Source of the DNA: an uncultured Rikenellaceae bacterium | GTDB taxonomy: Bacteria > Bacteroidota > Bacteroidia > Bacteroidales > Rikenellaceae | Direction of reading: 5' to 3' | NCBI GenBank assembly: GCA_949287525.1 | Contig: CASEGL010000004.1 | Coordinates: 62,001-126,000 of the forward strand | DNA: 64,000 nucleotides | Part shown: positions 35,352 through 46,870 of the stretch, in pieces | Layout: each line of letters begins with the position of its first letter | Numbering within the stretch: the stretch's first letter is position 1 | Notes under the pieces: model-generated | What the model saw: only the letters and a program-made list of their open reading frames with translations | What the model was told of the DNA's origin: nothing | The model's database searches: none | Position numbers and translations under genes: made by a program

Positions 35352-36143
35352 TTAAAGATAAAACGCCATACCCAGCCCGATCGAAAAGAGGTTGATCTTG
35401 AAGTTCATGACACTTCCCGACCGCATGCCCACATCGACCTGGTTATGTATCTGCCGCACCTGCTCGTAGGTAATACCCATGATGCCGACGTTCAGTTCGA
35501 AAGCCAGGTCGTTCGTTACGAAGGCAGCCAGGCCGGGCGTCACGCTCAACGCGCAGGTAAATCCCGTCTGATAGGTTCCCTGCACGGGCGTGCCGGCCGC
35601 GAACTTGGCCTGCGAACCGCCCAGAATCAGCTGCACTTCGCTGAAGAGGGCAAATCGCTTGTTCGAGCCGAAGGGGATGTACTGCCTCCAGAACAACGCC
35701 CCCTCGTACACGTGTTTCAGCGAGTAGTAGGAGTCCACCTTGAGGGACACGCCGGTCTCCTCGTCGCCGAGGCTCAAACCGCCTCCGGAGAGGCGCAGGA
35801 AGGTACGCGAATAGCCGAAGCGCGCGCCTACGACCATGTTGCTGCGCACGGCATACCCCAGCAGCGGCGACACCTTGACGGTATGCCCTTCGGAAGTGAT
35901 GCCTTCGACGATGGCCAACGTATAATTATCGTTGGTATGCGTCGAGAACGACCCCGTCAGTCCGACCACCCACTGTCCGCGCGGGACAAAGGTGTTCGAC
36001 TGGCTGGTCAGGCCGCGCGTAGCCTTCGTCGGCCGCAGCGGATTGTCCGGTCCGCCGGCCGCCGTTCCGCCCTCCTGCGGAAACGCGGCCAGACCGCACA
36101 GGCTCAGCACCAGAGCCAGTATCCACGTCCGTTTTCCTGTCAT
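35352..36143 (-). CDS. Outer-membrane beta-barrel protein (263 aa), paralogue of its neighbour
   Basis: After a signal peptide ending near AAFPQ, the mature protein shows barrel-like strands (GQWVVGLTGSFSTH, GYAVRSNMVVGARFGYSRTFL, FALFSEVQLILGGS, LFSIGLGMAFYL at the end). It is paralogous to the following gene. An upstream TTG codon at 36155 could start translation by overlapping the stop of the preceding gene, but the ATG at 36143 is preferred. It is the fifth gene of the surface cluster. Confidence 0.8.
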   Translation of the reverse strand: MTGKRTWILALVLSLCGLAAFPQEGGTAAGGPDNPLRPTKATRGLTSQSNTFVPRGQWVVGLTGSFSTHTNDNYTLAIVEGITSEGHTVKVSPLLGYAVRSNMVVGARFGYSRTFLRLSGGGLSLGDEETGVSLKVDSYYSLKHVYEGALFWRQYIPFGSNKRFALFSEVQLILGGSQAKFAAGTPVQGTYQTGFTCALSVTPGLAAFVTNDLAFELNVGIMGITYEQVRQIHNQVDVGMRSGSVMNFKINLFSIGLGMAFYL

Positions 36144-36151
36144 GCGATCGA

Positions 36152-38302
36152 TCAATAGACGAATTCCACGTCATCCAGGAAGAGCGTACTGCCGACCTCT
36201 CCCTCGAAATAGTCGCCCCGATAGCTGGCCGCCGCCGTAACGATCAGGACATTGGGCCGCTCGGCGGCATATTGTTCCCGATAAGTGACCGGAATCTCGA
36301 CCTCCGTCCACTCGGACACCGTACTCTCCAGCATCAGGTCGCCGTAACCGATCACATGACCCTGCAGCGTGGCCGGATTGCTCTTGTCGGAGTAGAGGAA
36401 CTCGTCATCCGGCGAGAAGGTGGTCTTGTCGGCATTATTCGTATCCACGACATGGTAGGTGCTGCCATCGGTCATATTGACCAGACAGAGATAGATACGC
36501 CCCTTGTCGGTTCCTTTCGGCGTGTATTTGTACCATACGCGCAGCGCACGCGGCTTGGCATTGAACGTGAACGCACGTCCCATGTGGACCGTACCGCCCA
36601 TACCCGACACCGCTCCGAACTCGCCGACGAACAGGTTGCCGGCAGCCAGTTTTCCGATACCGAACATGGAGGGTTTCTTGGTCTCGAGCTTGGCGGCGGT
36701 GGTTCCGGCCGATCCCGGACGGGGATCATCCACACCGGCCGTCAGGTTGTACTCGGCGCCCACAGAGGTAGCGCCGGGGTTGCCGGTACCCCAGAACGGG
36801 GTGCCGCCCGTAGCATACGGGAACCACGACGACCCGTCGTAATGCCACTCCTCAAAGCCGGCATTGGGCAGCTGAATGCCCTCTTCGCTCCGCTGGGAGA
36901 AGAGGGTGCCGCTGTCGCTGCCGTCCTCGAGGAGCTGGAACTCGTACTCAGCACCGGCGCGCAATCCCTCAACCGCAGCCGTATAGGAGTAGCCGTCCCC
37001 GCCCTTTACGGCCGGAGCCTCCTTCCACTCCCCTTCAGCTCCCGCCTCGCGGAAACGGATCTGTACGGTCGTCGTGGCCGGATTGGTGACCACGGCGCCG
37101 AGCGTACCATCGCCGGACCAGAGGTCGGCCGTCACGATGCCCGTTGCACCGGTCAGCGCCACACGGCCGGTCGCCTCGCCTTCGCCGCCGTCCTGATCGA
37201 CCGCCTCGAGAGCGATCTCCTGAATGCCGGCGGGGAGCTGGGCAAAGAACGTGCCGTCGAGGGTCAGCGTGCCGCTCATCGCATCGGTCGGCGTATAGAC
37301 GATACCTTTGGCAGCGAGCGACTCATCCACCGTACCGCCCGTCATGACCTCATAGCGCTGTCCCGCGGCCGTGAAGGCCACCGACGACAGGGCGTTGATG
37401 GAGGTAAGCGCGAATCCGACAGGCTGGCTGTAGAAACCGGTGACCCGATCGATGCTGAATCCCTGGCCAGTAAAGGTCGGCTGCGGGCTGAAATAGAAAT
37501 TATCGTCGTGCGTGCTTTCGTACTCGCGTACCTGCAGTCCCACCGAGAGCATGCCGTCGGCCGTCTTGGAGTAGCTGTACGTCAGCGTGTACTGCATGCC
37601 GGCCTGCGGCAGTTCGATCACGCCGCTCTTGGTGCCGTTCTTCTGAATATCCGGATCGGAACTCGTGCCGAAGAAGCCCCAGCTCAGATTGCTCGTTCCC
37701 TCCGGCAGCAGGAAATACCCCGTGCCGTCCTCGGTATACTCCAGCGTGGGAACGCTGCCCTCTTTGGCGGCCGATTCGTCAAAGGCGTCGGCTGCCGAGA
37801 CATACACCGTGCGACCCTGATCGAAAGCGGTCGCCACCGTCGGGTCGAACACGACCTTCACGGCCACGTTGGTCAGTTTGCAGACAATCGGCTGCGTCTT
37901 GACATCGTGCGCCCCCAGCACGAACGACTCCTCGCCGTAATAGCTTTTGTGCGTAAATGTCGCCTCGCTCCGGTCGCCCGCCTCGACGGTCACCTTGTAT
38001 TCGCCGGCCGTCAGATACAATTCGGCAGGAACATCCGTAACGGGACGATACTTGCGGATCAGCCGCTCCGCCGCTTCGGATCCGGTGCGGTCGATCTGAT
38101 AGATCCGCAACGTACCCAGGGCGAGCGCATCGTAATCGTTGTCCGTCGCACGGGTTTCGGGCAGCTCGACGCTCAGCCGCAACAGTCCTTCATCCACACT
38201 GCCGCTCCACTGCGTTGTTTTATCCAGCGTACAGCCGGCCAGCAGCATACCCGCCACGCAGCACACAGCCATGCCGCGCATTCTATTCAACCTGTATTTC
38301 AT
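36152..38302 (-). CDS. DUF4493-like / PCMD lipoprotein (716 aa)
   Basis: Lipobox LLAGC (Cys24). The N-terminal part (about 30-270) has the DUF4493-like pattern: a polar strand after a proteolysis-like ETRA, then LTAGEYKVTVEAGDRSEATF, SYYGEESFVLGAHDV and VCKLTNVAVKVVFD, as in fimbrillin-like surface proteins. Middle Ig-like segments follow (about 270-480). The C-terminus is a PCMD domain (NAGFEEW, FWGTGN, FGIGKLAAGNLFVGEF, FLDDVEFVY). ATGs at 38317 and 38302 are both possible. It shares its C-terminal half with the 552-residue lipoprotein of the cluster. Confidence 0.8.
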   Translation of the reverse strand: MKYRLNRMRGMAVCCVAGMLLAGCTLDKTTQWSGSVDEGLLRLSVELPETRATDNDYDALALGTLRIYQIDRTGSEAAERLIRKYRPVTDVPAELYLTAGEYKVTVEAGDRSEATFTHKSYYGEESFVLGAHDVKTQPIVCKLTNVAVKVVFDPTVATAFDQGRTVYVSAADAFDESAAKEGSVPTLEYTEDGTGYFLLPEGTSNLSWGFFGTSSDPDIQKNGTKSGVIELPQAGMQYTLTYSYSKTADGMLSVGLQVREYESTHDDNFYFSPQPTFTGQGFSIDRVTGFYSQPVGFALTSINALSSVAFTAAGQRYEVMTGGTVDESLAAKGIVYTPTDAMSGTLTLDGTFFAQLPAGIQEIALEAVDQDGGEGEATGRVALTGATGIVTADLWSGDGTLGAVVTNPATTTVQIRFREAGAEGEWKEAPAVKGGDGYSYTAAVEGLRAGAEYEFQLLEDGSDSGTLFSQRSEEGIQLPNAGFEEWHYDGSSWFPYATGGTPFWGTGNPGATSVGAEYNLTAGVDDPRPGSAGTTAAKLETKKPSMFGIGKLAAGNLFVGEFGAVSGMGGTVHMGRAFTFNAKPRALRVWYKYTPKGTDKGRIYLCLVNMTDGSTYHVVDTNNADKTTFSPDDEFLYSDKSNPATLQGHVIGYGDLMLESTVSEWTEVEIPVTYREQYAAERPNVLIVTAAASYRGDYFEGEVGSTLFLDDVEFVY

Positions 38303-38347
38303 GAAACACTCTCTCATTAGTCTTGTTGAAACAATTACGATCTCCGG

Positions 38348-40144
38348 CTACTTTACCACATACAGCTGAATGGTCTTCACCGTCGTTCCGGCAGCATCCG
38401 TCACGGTCAGGCGGAAATCGCAGTTACCCTCCTTGTTGAGCATCGACAGCATGCCCATGAAGCTGGAGATGTCGAACGAGATGTGTTTCTGACCTCTCAC
38501 CGCATCCCCCGTGGGGAATCCGAGATTTTCCAGCTGGGTCTTGTACTGTCCGGGGTCGATCAGATCGAGGTGATCGCTCAGGCCGACACCGCCCAGTTCC
38601 GACGGAGGAAGTACGTTGTCGCTGATAATATCGACCTCAAAGCCGGTAAAGCCGCTCTCGGAGGTCACGTCGATTACGATCTCGACCTCGTTGTGGTTGT
38701 AGCGCTTGTTGAAGTCATAGGTCTTGCTGCCGGACTTGTCCTTCCAGACAACCACCGGACCGCTCTGCACGACGCCGCCTTCGCTCACGCGCACTTCCAG
38801 CGACGTGTAGGAGGTGCGGCCCTTCTCATCGACCGCCACGAAACGCAGCGTATGGGTACCCTCGTAACCGTACAGCGCCGTCATGCCTTCGTCCTTGAGG
38901 GTCAGCGACACGGCACCCGACTCCTCCTTGCACAGCACCCAGGTCGAGAGCGTACCCGCATCGGGCCACAGCGCAACGACATGACGGTCATAGCTCTGCT
39001 GCTCCAGTGCATTCAGCAGTTCCGCATTGTCGGAAGCGATTTCGACCTCCGCACTACGCAGCGCCACGCCCGTCTCCGGCGTAACGGTCACCTTCAGGTT
39101 GTCGCTCCATTTGTTCAGATCGGCATCGTACATCGAGCCGTTGATGTCGTAACCGCCGGCCATATCGCCGTTGGCGAGCGTCACGGCCGGAGCGCCCTCA
39201 TCGGAAACATCCTCGTCGGGAATCGTCTCCTCGGTGGCCTGATAGAGCGTCATGACATCCACCTCGACTTTCTCGTCGTACACCCAGTTCTCGACCGTAA
39301 TGCTGAACTGGACATTGCCTTCGTCGGCATTCAGGATGCCGATCGATATTTTGCGCCACTGACCGGCCCTGCATCCCGCAATCTCCTGCGTCCAGCTGAC
39401 CGGTACATAGTCGGGCGCTTCGTCGCCGGCCGCCTTGTTGTACTGACCCTTGAGGGTGATCTTCAGCACATTCTCCGCATCGACCGCCTTGAAGTAACCC
39501 GCTTTGCCGCTTTCCGCCGTCGGCCGGTCGAATTCGAGGCCGTCATCGGCCAGCGCGACCGTCACGGTCAGTTTCTCCTTGCCGGCCGACTCGGCATCGG
39601 CATCGGACATGAACAGCGCCTGCAGATCGGGCGACAGCGACACGGTCGTCTTGATATTGGCCAGCGTACACACCAGATCCTCCACGACGGTTTCCTGCCG
39701 TTTCTCGACCGTTTTCGTCACCAGCCCCGCAAAGACGGGTTTCTCCCAGTGCGCACACGCCTCCTCGGCCAGGTAGTCGGCCAGGTCGGGAGACTCGGCA
39801 CTGATGTCGTAAATGCCCGGCTGCAGCTCGATCCGCTGATTCTCGACATGTTTCAGATCCGCATACGCATACTCTACCGTCTCGTCGGTTTTCGTATTGC
39901 GGATCTTCACCTTATAATCGTCCGACGCATCCGAAGTGGCACCGGTTGCCCGCGTCGCCGCCGACGGCTGCGTGGAGATCTCCTCCACAACAGAGGCTAC
40001 CGAAACGCTGAACTGATCCAGACAGAGATAGCCGACCGCACCGTCGCCATCGGCACCGCCGCCACCGAAATTGGTCTTTTCGTTCTTGCAGGCCAGCAAC
40101 GCCAGACCGCACAACGAAAGCAAAAGCGATGTGAATTTTCTCAT
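38348..40144 (-). CDS. DUF4493-like lipoprotein (598 aa)
   Basis: Lipobox LLAC (Cys19) is followed by a Gly-rich spacer (NFGGGGADGDG). The DUF4493-like region (about 40-280) contains IELQPGIYDISAESPD, the EKPVFAG segment and LVCTLANIKTTVSLSPDL, followed by two or three Ig-like domains with repeating ALRSAEVEI and LVVEVRVSEGG patterns. No C-terminal PCMD is seen. It is probably exported to the cell surface. It is one of three DUF4493-like proteins in a row, the function of which is unknown. Confidence 0.78.
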   Translation of the reverse strand: MRKFTSLLLSLCGLALLACKNEKTNFGGGGADGDGAVGYLCLDQFSVSVASVVEEISTQPSAATRATGATSDASDDYKVKIRNTKTDETVEYAYADLKHVENQRIELQPGIYDISAESPDLADYLAEEACAHWEKPVFAGLVTKTVEKRQETVVEDLVCTLANIKTTVSLSPDLQALFMSDADAESAGKEKLTVTVALADDGLEFDRPTAESGKAGYFKAVDAENVLKITLKGQYNKAAGDEAPDYVPVSWTQEIAGCRAGQWRKISIGILNADEGNVQFSITVENWVYDEKVEVDVMTLYQATEETIPDEDVSDEGAPAVTLANGDMAGGYDINGSMYDADLNKWSDNLKVTVTPETGVALRSAEVEIASDNAELLNALEQQSYDRHVVALWPDAGTLSTWVLCKEESGAVSLTLKDEGMTALYGYEGTHTLRFVAVDEKGRTSYTSLEVRVSEGGVVQSGPVVVWKDKSGSKTYDFNKRYNHNEVEIVIDVTSESGFTGFEVDIISDNVLPPSELGGVGLSDHLDLIDPGQYKTQLENLGFPTGDAVRGQKHISFDISSFMGMLSMLNKEGNCDFRLTVTDAAGTTVKTIQLYVVK

Positions 40145-40174
40145 AAAGCCTATCTTTTTTTTATTTTTCCCGTT

Positions 40175-40933
40175 TTACGCGTCCGGATTCAACTCTACCG
40201 GAATCTCCTGGATGCCGACCGGCGTATCGTCGAGCGACACGATCAGCCCCGCCTGCCCCACCGAACCGGCATCGATGCTGAGCGTATGCCATGTCCGTGC
40301 CGTCGCATGTCCGACGAGGGTCTCCGGAAAGGTCACCGCCACGCCGTTCGTCTTCACGGCCGTACCGCTGAGATACAGGTCGGTATCGGCCTGCACGAAC
40401 ACCGGATCGGACTCCTGCTGGCCGGCCGAAGTGCTGTCGTAACGGGTTTCCAGCCCCGACGCCGTCCTTACCGTCAGTTCATAATCGGTATAATACTTGC
40501 CGAACCACTCCGAGAAACTCACCGAATAGAGCGCATTGGCCAAGCCGACGGCTACCGACTGGCTCACGGTCTTGCGGGCCACGATCGTGAACGAGCAGCC
40601 GCCCGCGAAATAGCCTTTCCCCGCCCCCTCGGCCGACGGATCGCCATAGGTAAAGGCGGCCGTATAGTCGCCCTCTTTCAACAACGGCTGATCGTACTCC
40701 GCCATCGTTGCATAGGAAGCGATCTCGCCCTCCTCGCCGGAGATCACCAGTTTCAAATCGCCCGAAGCGGGGAGAACCCCCTCCGGCAACTGACGGGTGT
40801 CGCTGCGCGTGACACCCACGGCATCGAGGAGTTCGCACGTAAAGGCGACCTGTCCCTCGCCCCGATGGGCGACAGGCTGCGTACAACCCGCCAACATCAG
40901 GCAGCCTACCGCTGCCATCCAATACTTTTCCAT
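40175..40933 (-). CDS. DUF4493-like lipoprotein (252 aa)
   Basis: Lipobox MLAGC (Cys17). The mature part contains QVAFTCELLDAVGVTRSDT, LKEGDYTAAFTYGDPS, SFTIVARKTVSQSVAVGLAN and ALYSVSFSEWFGKYYTDY, the same order as in DUF4493-like proteins. It is short, with just one such domain and a final beta segment. It comes second in the cluster, 16 bases after the fimbrillin-like gene. The frame is open further upstream (to 41014) but the lipoprotein signal sets the start at 40933. Confidence 0.75.
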   Translation of the reverse strand: MEKYWMAAVGCLMLAGCTQPVAHRGEGQVAFTCELLDAVGVTRSDTRQLPEGVLPASGDLKLVISGEEGEIASYATMAEYDQPLLKEGDYTAAFTYGDPSAEGAGKGYFAGGCSFTIVARKTVSQSVAVGLANALYSVSFSEWFGKYYTDYELTVRTASGLETRYDSTSAGQQESDPVFVQADTDLYLSGTAVKTNGVAVTFPETLVGHATARTWHTLSIDAGSVGQAGLIVSLDDTPVGIQEIPVELNPDA

Positions 40934-40949
40934 GTCAATATATGTTTCG

Positions 40950-42779
40950 TTATTCTTCCTGTTGCGTGGAGTTCGCCGGTTCGATCGACACCCGCACATT
41001 GTCCAGATAGACATGGACCGTCTTGCCGGTCAGCACCGACAAAATGCTGCCGCCCTCGACGGTAAACGTGGTGCGCCATGCCAGCCGGTGGCGGTTCGTA
41101 CAGCCGTCGATCACCAGCTCCTTGTGCAGCGGCAGGTTCGTGTAGCTGCCGTCCGTACCGGCCTTCTCGCCGTTGATGAGCGTCCGCTCGATGCTGTTGT
41201 CGTAGTCCACCGCACCGGTCCGCGTGTCGGTACCGAACTCATAGGCCGAGTACATCATCTTGGGATTCGACAGCGTACCGCTTGCACTCGTGCCGCCCAC
41301 ATCGAACGACACGCGCAGCGACACCTGCGCCCCCTCCTTCAGTCCCGTCAGCAGCGGCGTGTCGAACCTTCCGCGCCGGTTGTCGCCCGAATCGGGATTC
41401 GTCAAGATCGACGAACCCAGATAGGCTGCCAGACGGCCCGCCATACCGGCCGAAAGGCCGTAATTCGATCCCGACCAGGCCGCCAGGCCGTAGCTGTCCA
41501 GCAGTTCGGTCGTGTTGCTTCCGTCCCGATCGGCCGCGGTGTCGAAACTCTCGGCCAGCAGATAGGGTACCGTGAGCGATACCGGCGTGCGGTCGCCGGC
41601 CGAAGCCCCTACAGTCAGCTTCTGCGATACGACCGCATGTTCCGACTCGTAGGTGACGGTCAGTTCGCCCGCGCGCAGCGCATCGCCGTTGGCAATGCCG
41701 TCGTAGGTATCATAGAACCCGACCGGATAGCTGTTTGCACCGGTAACCTCAAATGATACGGTATCCGTGCCGTCGCGGAAACGCGCCCCCTCCGGTGCGG
41801 TCACCATCAGCAGGTAGGGTTCCTCGCCGAGCAGGTTGTCGGTCACGGAGAGATCCAGCCAGCTCACCGGCAGCTCCTGCGGCACGGTAAGGTTCACGGG
41901 GGTGATGCGTCCCGCCTCAAGTGTCTTGTGCATCGTCACGCTGACGCTCTGCGACTGGTAGCCGTTCGCGTCGTATGCCGTAAAGACCACCTCGCCATCC
42001 ACGGCCGCAGGCGCCAGGAACAGCCACACGTAGCTGCCGTCCGGGTCGTCCTCCTCCGATTCGGAGAGCGGACGCACGAGATCGGCCACAACCGTACTGC
42101 CGCCGTTCTCCAGCACCGGCTGCGCATCGGGATCGGCCAGATCGAACGACAGCGTGCCGACCACATCGCAGGGAAACTGCACCCGCAGCGAAGCGACATC
42201 CCCCCCCAGCCGGTTGCGCCCGACGGGAACCTGTATGCGCATCACATGGCACTGGTGGACAAATTCAAGAGGCGGCACCTCCGACGAGGTCACAGCCCCG
42301 CCCGCTACCGGACGGGCGATCATCAGATCGCACACCGACTGACCGCCGGTCGAAGCGACATAGCTGCCGTCCTGCACGGCCGGCAGCGTATAAGAGACCC
42401 GCATACCCGAACGGGAGTCGGGTACGGGATAGGCACCGTAATAGGTATAGGAACCCGCCGCCGTTTCCGGAACCTCGGCGGTGAACAGCGCCTCCTCCGC
42501 ATAGATGCGGTAGCAATGGAAGTCGGCGCCGGACAGTTCGCCGCCACCGGCGGGCTGCCAATAGATGCCGATCGTATCGCGTTCCGACCAGAAAGTCCGG
42601 TCCAGCGCGTCGCCGCCGACGGACGTGCGGGTTTCACCGCCCTGCACGGCACGTATGTAAGCCGTCCGACATTCCGACGGAACATCTCGCATGCCTCCGG
42701 CATCGTTCTGCGAACAACCGTACGACAGTACGCCCGCAGCCACAATGCCGACAATTTCGTGGATCCATTTTCGACGCAT
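40950..42779 (-). CDS. Fimbrillin-like lipoprotein (609 aa)
   Basis: Lipobox SYGC (Cys22). Residues about 35-330 have the layout of the fimbrillin family (Mfa-like): TRTSVGGDALDRTFWSERDTIGIYW, then YTYYGAYPVPD and a PPLEFVHQCHVMRIQVPVG stretch. The last 280 residues form Ig-like and jelly-roll-like beta domains, ending in YLDNVRVSIEP, reminiscent of PCMD C-termini. As the first gene of the cluster it would be transcribed from the -7 element at 42810-42817 (minus). Confidence 0.75.
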   Translation of the reverse strand: MRRKWIHEIVGIVAAGVLSYGCSQNDAGGMRDVPSECRTAYIRAVQGGETRTSVGGDALDRTFWSERDTIGIYWQPAGGGELSGADFHCYRIYAEEALFTAEVPETAAGSYTYYGAYPVPDSRSGMRVSYTLPAVQDGSYVASTGGQSVCDLMIARPVAGGAVTSSEVPPLEFVHQCHVMRIQVPVGRNRLGGDVASLRVQFPCDVVGTLSFDLADPDAQPVLENGGSTVVADLVRPLSESEEDDPDGSYVWLFLAPAAVDGEVVFTAYDANGYQSQSVSVTMHKTLEAGRITPVNLTVPQELPVSWLDLSVTDNLLGEEPYLLMVTAPEGARFRDGTDTVSFEVTGANSYPVGFYDTYDGIANGDALRAGELTVTYESEHAVVSQKLTVGASAGDRTPVSLTVPYLLAESFDTAADRDGSNTTELLDSYGLAAWSGSNYGLSAGMAGRLAAYLGSSILTNPDSGDNRRGRFDTPLLTGLKEGAQVSLRVSFDVGGTSASGTLSNPKMMYSAYEFGTDTRTGAVDYDNSIERTLINGEKAGTDGSYTNLPLHKELVIDGCTNRHRLAWRTTFTVEGGSILSVLTGKTVHVYLDNVRVSIEPANSTQQEE

Positions 42780-42809
42780 ACGTCCCCTGTTTTAAGGTAT
42801 GAAATGGGA

Positions 42810-42817
42810 CAAATATA
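42810..42817 (-). promoter_or_regulatory. -7 element of the seven-gene surface locus
   Basis: TATATTTG on the minus strand, about 30 bases before the start of the first gene. No clear -33 TTG at 19-21 bases. Confidence 0.5.
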
Positions 42818-42916
42818 GCAATTTTTCGCCGATCCGGACATTGCGCTCCCCCCGCACGGCCGGCACCGGAGGCTCTCGGCCGCCCTGTTCAGCCCCATCC
42901 GAAAGGAGCGGCGGGA

Positions 42917-42960
42917 TAAAAAAAGAGCGGGAGGCCGTCCTTCAGACAGTCTCCCGCTCT
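42917..42960 (-). terminator. Terminator of groES-groEL
   Basis: AGAGCGGGAG (42924-42933) pairs with CTCCCGCTCT (42951-42960). On the minus strand it is followed by a run of T (plus-strand A run 42917-42924). Confidence 0.9.
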
Positions 42961-42992
42961 GTGCGGAACTTCCTTTCGGAAGCCTTGCCGTA

Positions 42993-44642
<1,650 letters not shown>

Positions 44643-44665
44643 TTAAAAAAGCGTTTGAAAAAAGA

Positions 44666-44935
44666 TTAGATGATGGCGAAAATATCGCTCTGACGCATGA
44701 TGAGGTAGGTTTCGCCGTCCACCGTCACCTCCGTACCGGCATACTTGCCGTACAGCACCGTGTCGCCCACTTTCACTTCCATCTTCACCTCGGAAGTACC
44801 GGGACCTACGGCCACTACCTTGCCTGCCAGCGGTTTTTCCTTCGCCGTGTCGGGAATAATCAGGCCTGCGGCCGTTTTCTCTTCAGCCGGATTGGGCTGT
44901 ATCAAAACTCTGTCTGATAACGGTTTAATGTTCAT
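44666..44935 (-). CDS. groES: 10-kDa chaperonin GroES
   Basis: GroES caps the GroEL chamber. The 89-residue product starts [14 protein letters not shown] and includes the mobile loop (around [15 protein letters not shown]) that contacts GroEL, and the beta-barrel signature [15 protein letters not shown]. The frame is open far upstream but the ATG at 44935 is the family start. I did not find a full TAnnTTTG promoter. A near match lies around 45089-45096. Confidence 0.98.
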   Translation of the reverse strand: MNIKPLSDRVLIQPNPAEEKTAAGLIIPDTAKEKPLAGKVVAVGPGTSEVKMEVKVGDTVLYGKYAGTEVTVDGETYLIMRQSDIFAII

Positions 44936-45125
44936 GGTTGTAACTTTTAATGTTTTATATTGTTTCCTTTGTTTTCTGTGACGATCATTACGAATCGCGA
45001 CTGGAGATACTGCACATAACATGCCAAACCGGATCGGCGCCGATCTGGCAGTCACATTCTGCCATCGTGACACCTCCGCCCTCCGGCAAATGACAAAATA
45101 ACAATCCGAACCTGACGCAGGCGCC

Positions 45126-46855
45126 TCAGCGGGCAGGCCGCTCCAGCACAATCCCCCGATGCGTCTCCACCGGCACGGCCTGCTGCAAGCCGCCGAAAAC
45201 GACCAGCCGGTAATAGAGATAATGTACGCGTCCCGTCTGCCCCCATATCTCCGCACGATCGGGAAAATTATCCGCACCGGCCGTCACCGTTCCGGCAAAC
45301 TCCAGCCGGTCATAGGTCACGCCGTCGCGTTCGACGCGGGTCGGCACGACCTCCAGAAAGGCCTCCTCCCCGTGCCACACAGTCAGCTCCCAATCGGGAA
45401 AGACAATGCCTCCGGAAAAATAATAGGGTTCCGCCCCCTGCACAAAGGCATCGCTGCAGACCACGCCGAGCCGCCCCTCCCGCCGTTCCAACCGGATGGC
45501 CGGGTCCGGAATGCCCAGTACGTCAATGCCGGCGCCGGCCATGCCCGTCAGCCGGTAGGCCTCTCCGCCGTCCGCGGCCAGTGTCGCCGTTCCCGAAGCG
45601 GTCCGTTCGGAGCCGTCCCCTCCCGCCACCTGCGAGATCCAGTTCCACACGCCGCACAGGTCGATCTCCGTCCGTCCCTCCTGCCCGACCGTCAGGGCGG
45701 CCGACGCACCGAGTGCATTGGAGAGCCATACGGTACCCTGCGGGATGTAAAGGCCGTATTGGGGAGTGCCGAAACGGTCACGCATGCGCCGTCGACCTCC
45801 GCCGCCAGCCATGCCGCGCACCCCTCATCGGGGCGGGCGGTCAGTCCCTCCCGATTGCCCGACACCGTGCAGACGGCCGAGAGCGGCTCCTCGGCCCCCA
45901 ACCGCACGACGGTGGGATCGCACCGGAACGCTCCCGCATGCTGCACCACCTCCAGCGACGCGCTGCCGCCCCCGCTATTGCCGACAGTCACCTGTCCGAC
46001 CCGCTCGGCACCGCCATTTTCGGCAACGGTTACCGACAGTCGGTCGCCCGACAGGTAGAGCGTAATCCACACCTGTCCGGTGCGGGCGGTCAGTCCGCCT
46101 TCTGCGGAGCGCACCGTCACCGTCTGCGTCAGCTGCTCCCCCGCAGCGTCAAACTCCAACCGTTCCGGCTCCAGCACGACGGAACAGTCATCCGCCCCTG
46201 CCTGCCATACGGCCAACTCCGCCTCCCCGCCCTGCGCATTGGACACGCCGATCCGGCACGACCGCGCCTGCCCGTCCTCATTCTCCGCGGCCGACACCTG
46301 CAGCAGGCCGGCATCCAGGCGCACCCTACACCACGACGCCTCCGAGACTGCCTCCAGGCCGTCTCCCTCCGTCTCGATGCGCACGACACCGGTCGCCTCC
46401 TCTCCCGAAGCGGCCAGCCGCAGCGAAGCAGGCTCCAGCACGATGCCGTAATCGGTCTGGTCATTGTCCGCACGCTGGGTTATGGAGACCGTCTGCGGTT
46501 CGGCCCGATCCGCCATCACCGTCACGGCCGCATGGCGCGGCGTATCGCTGCGATTGACCGTCCGGACGGCAATCCCGACGGACTCCGGGTCCCGGACGAC
46601 ATCCAGCCACTCGCGCTCCTCACCGTAGTAGGTCACCCGGGTGACGAACGCCGCGGCATTGGTCTGCACGGCTACTGTCCGGACAACACCTACTTCATCA
46701 TAACCGAACGACAGCGCAGCAGGATCGACCCGCAGCACGGGAATACTGTCCGCAGCCGCATCGCGGCCGCACCCCGCACACCATGCGAGGCATCCGATCC
46801 ATCCCGCCCAGCGGAAAAACATCGGCACGAAACGGAAGAAAAACTGACGATTCAT
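45126..46855 (-). pseudogene. BACON-like lipoprotein with frameshift
   Basis: The 5' frame (46855 down to 45692) begins MNRQFFFRFVPMFFRW, with a lipobox CAGC, followed by several repeats of a BACON-like Ig domain (for example LRVDPAALSFGYDEVG, IVLEPASLRLAASGEE, VVLEPERLEFDAAGEQ), a fold found in Bacteroidetes surface proteins with mucin- or glycan-binding roles. At about 45735-45780 the frame changes. The other frame (to 45126) continues in the same register: SRR in frame one is followed logically by GTVWLSNALGASAALTVGQEG in the second, and ends in a 200-residue beta domain. Together they look like one protein split by a one-base type shift. Confidence 0.75.
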
Positions 46856-46870
46856 GACCGCAAGATACGA

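Noticed and set aside
32928..41756. Long plus-strand open frames opposite the surface lipoprotein locus
   Set aside because: Antisense artefacts. The minus-strand reading has signal peptides, lipoboxes and recognised domains.
44936..45125. CIRCE (HrcA) operator upstream of groES
   Set aside because: The TTAGCACTC-N9-GAGTGCTAA palindrome is absent in this gap.
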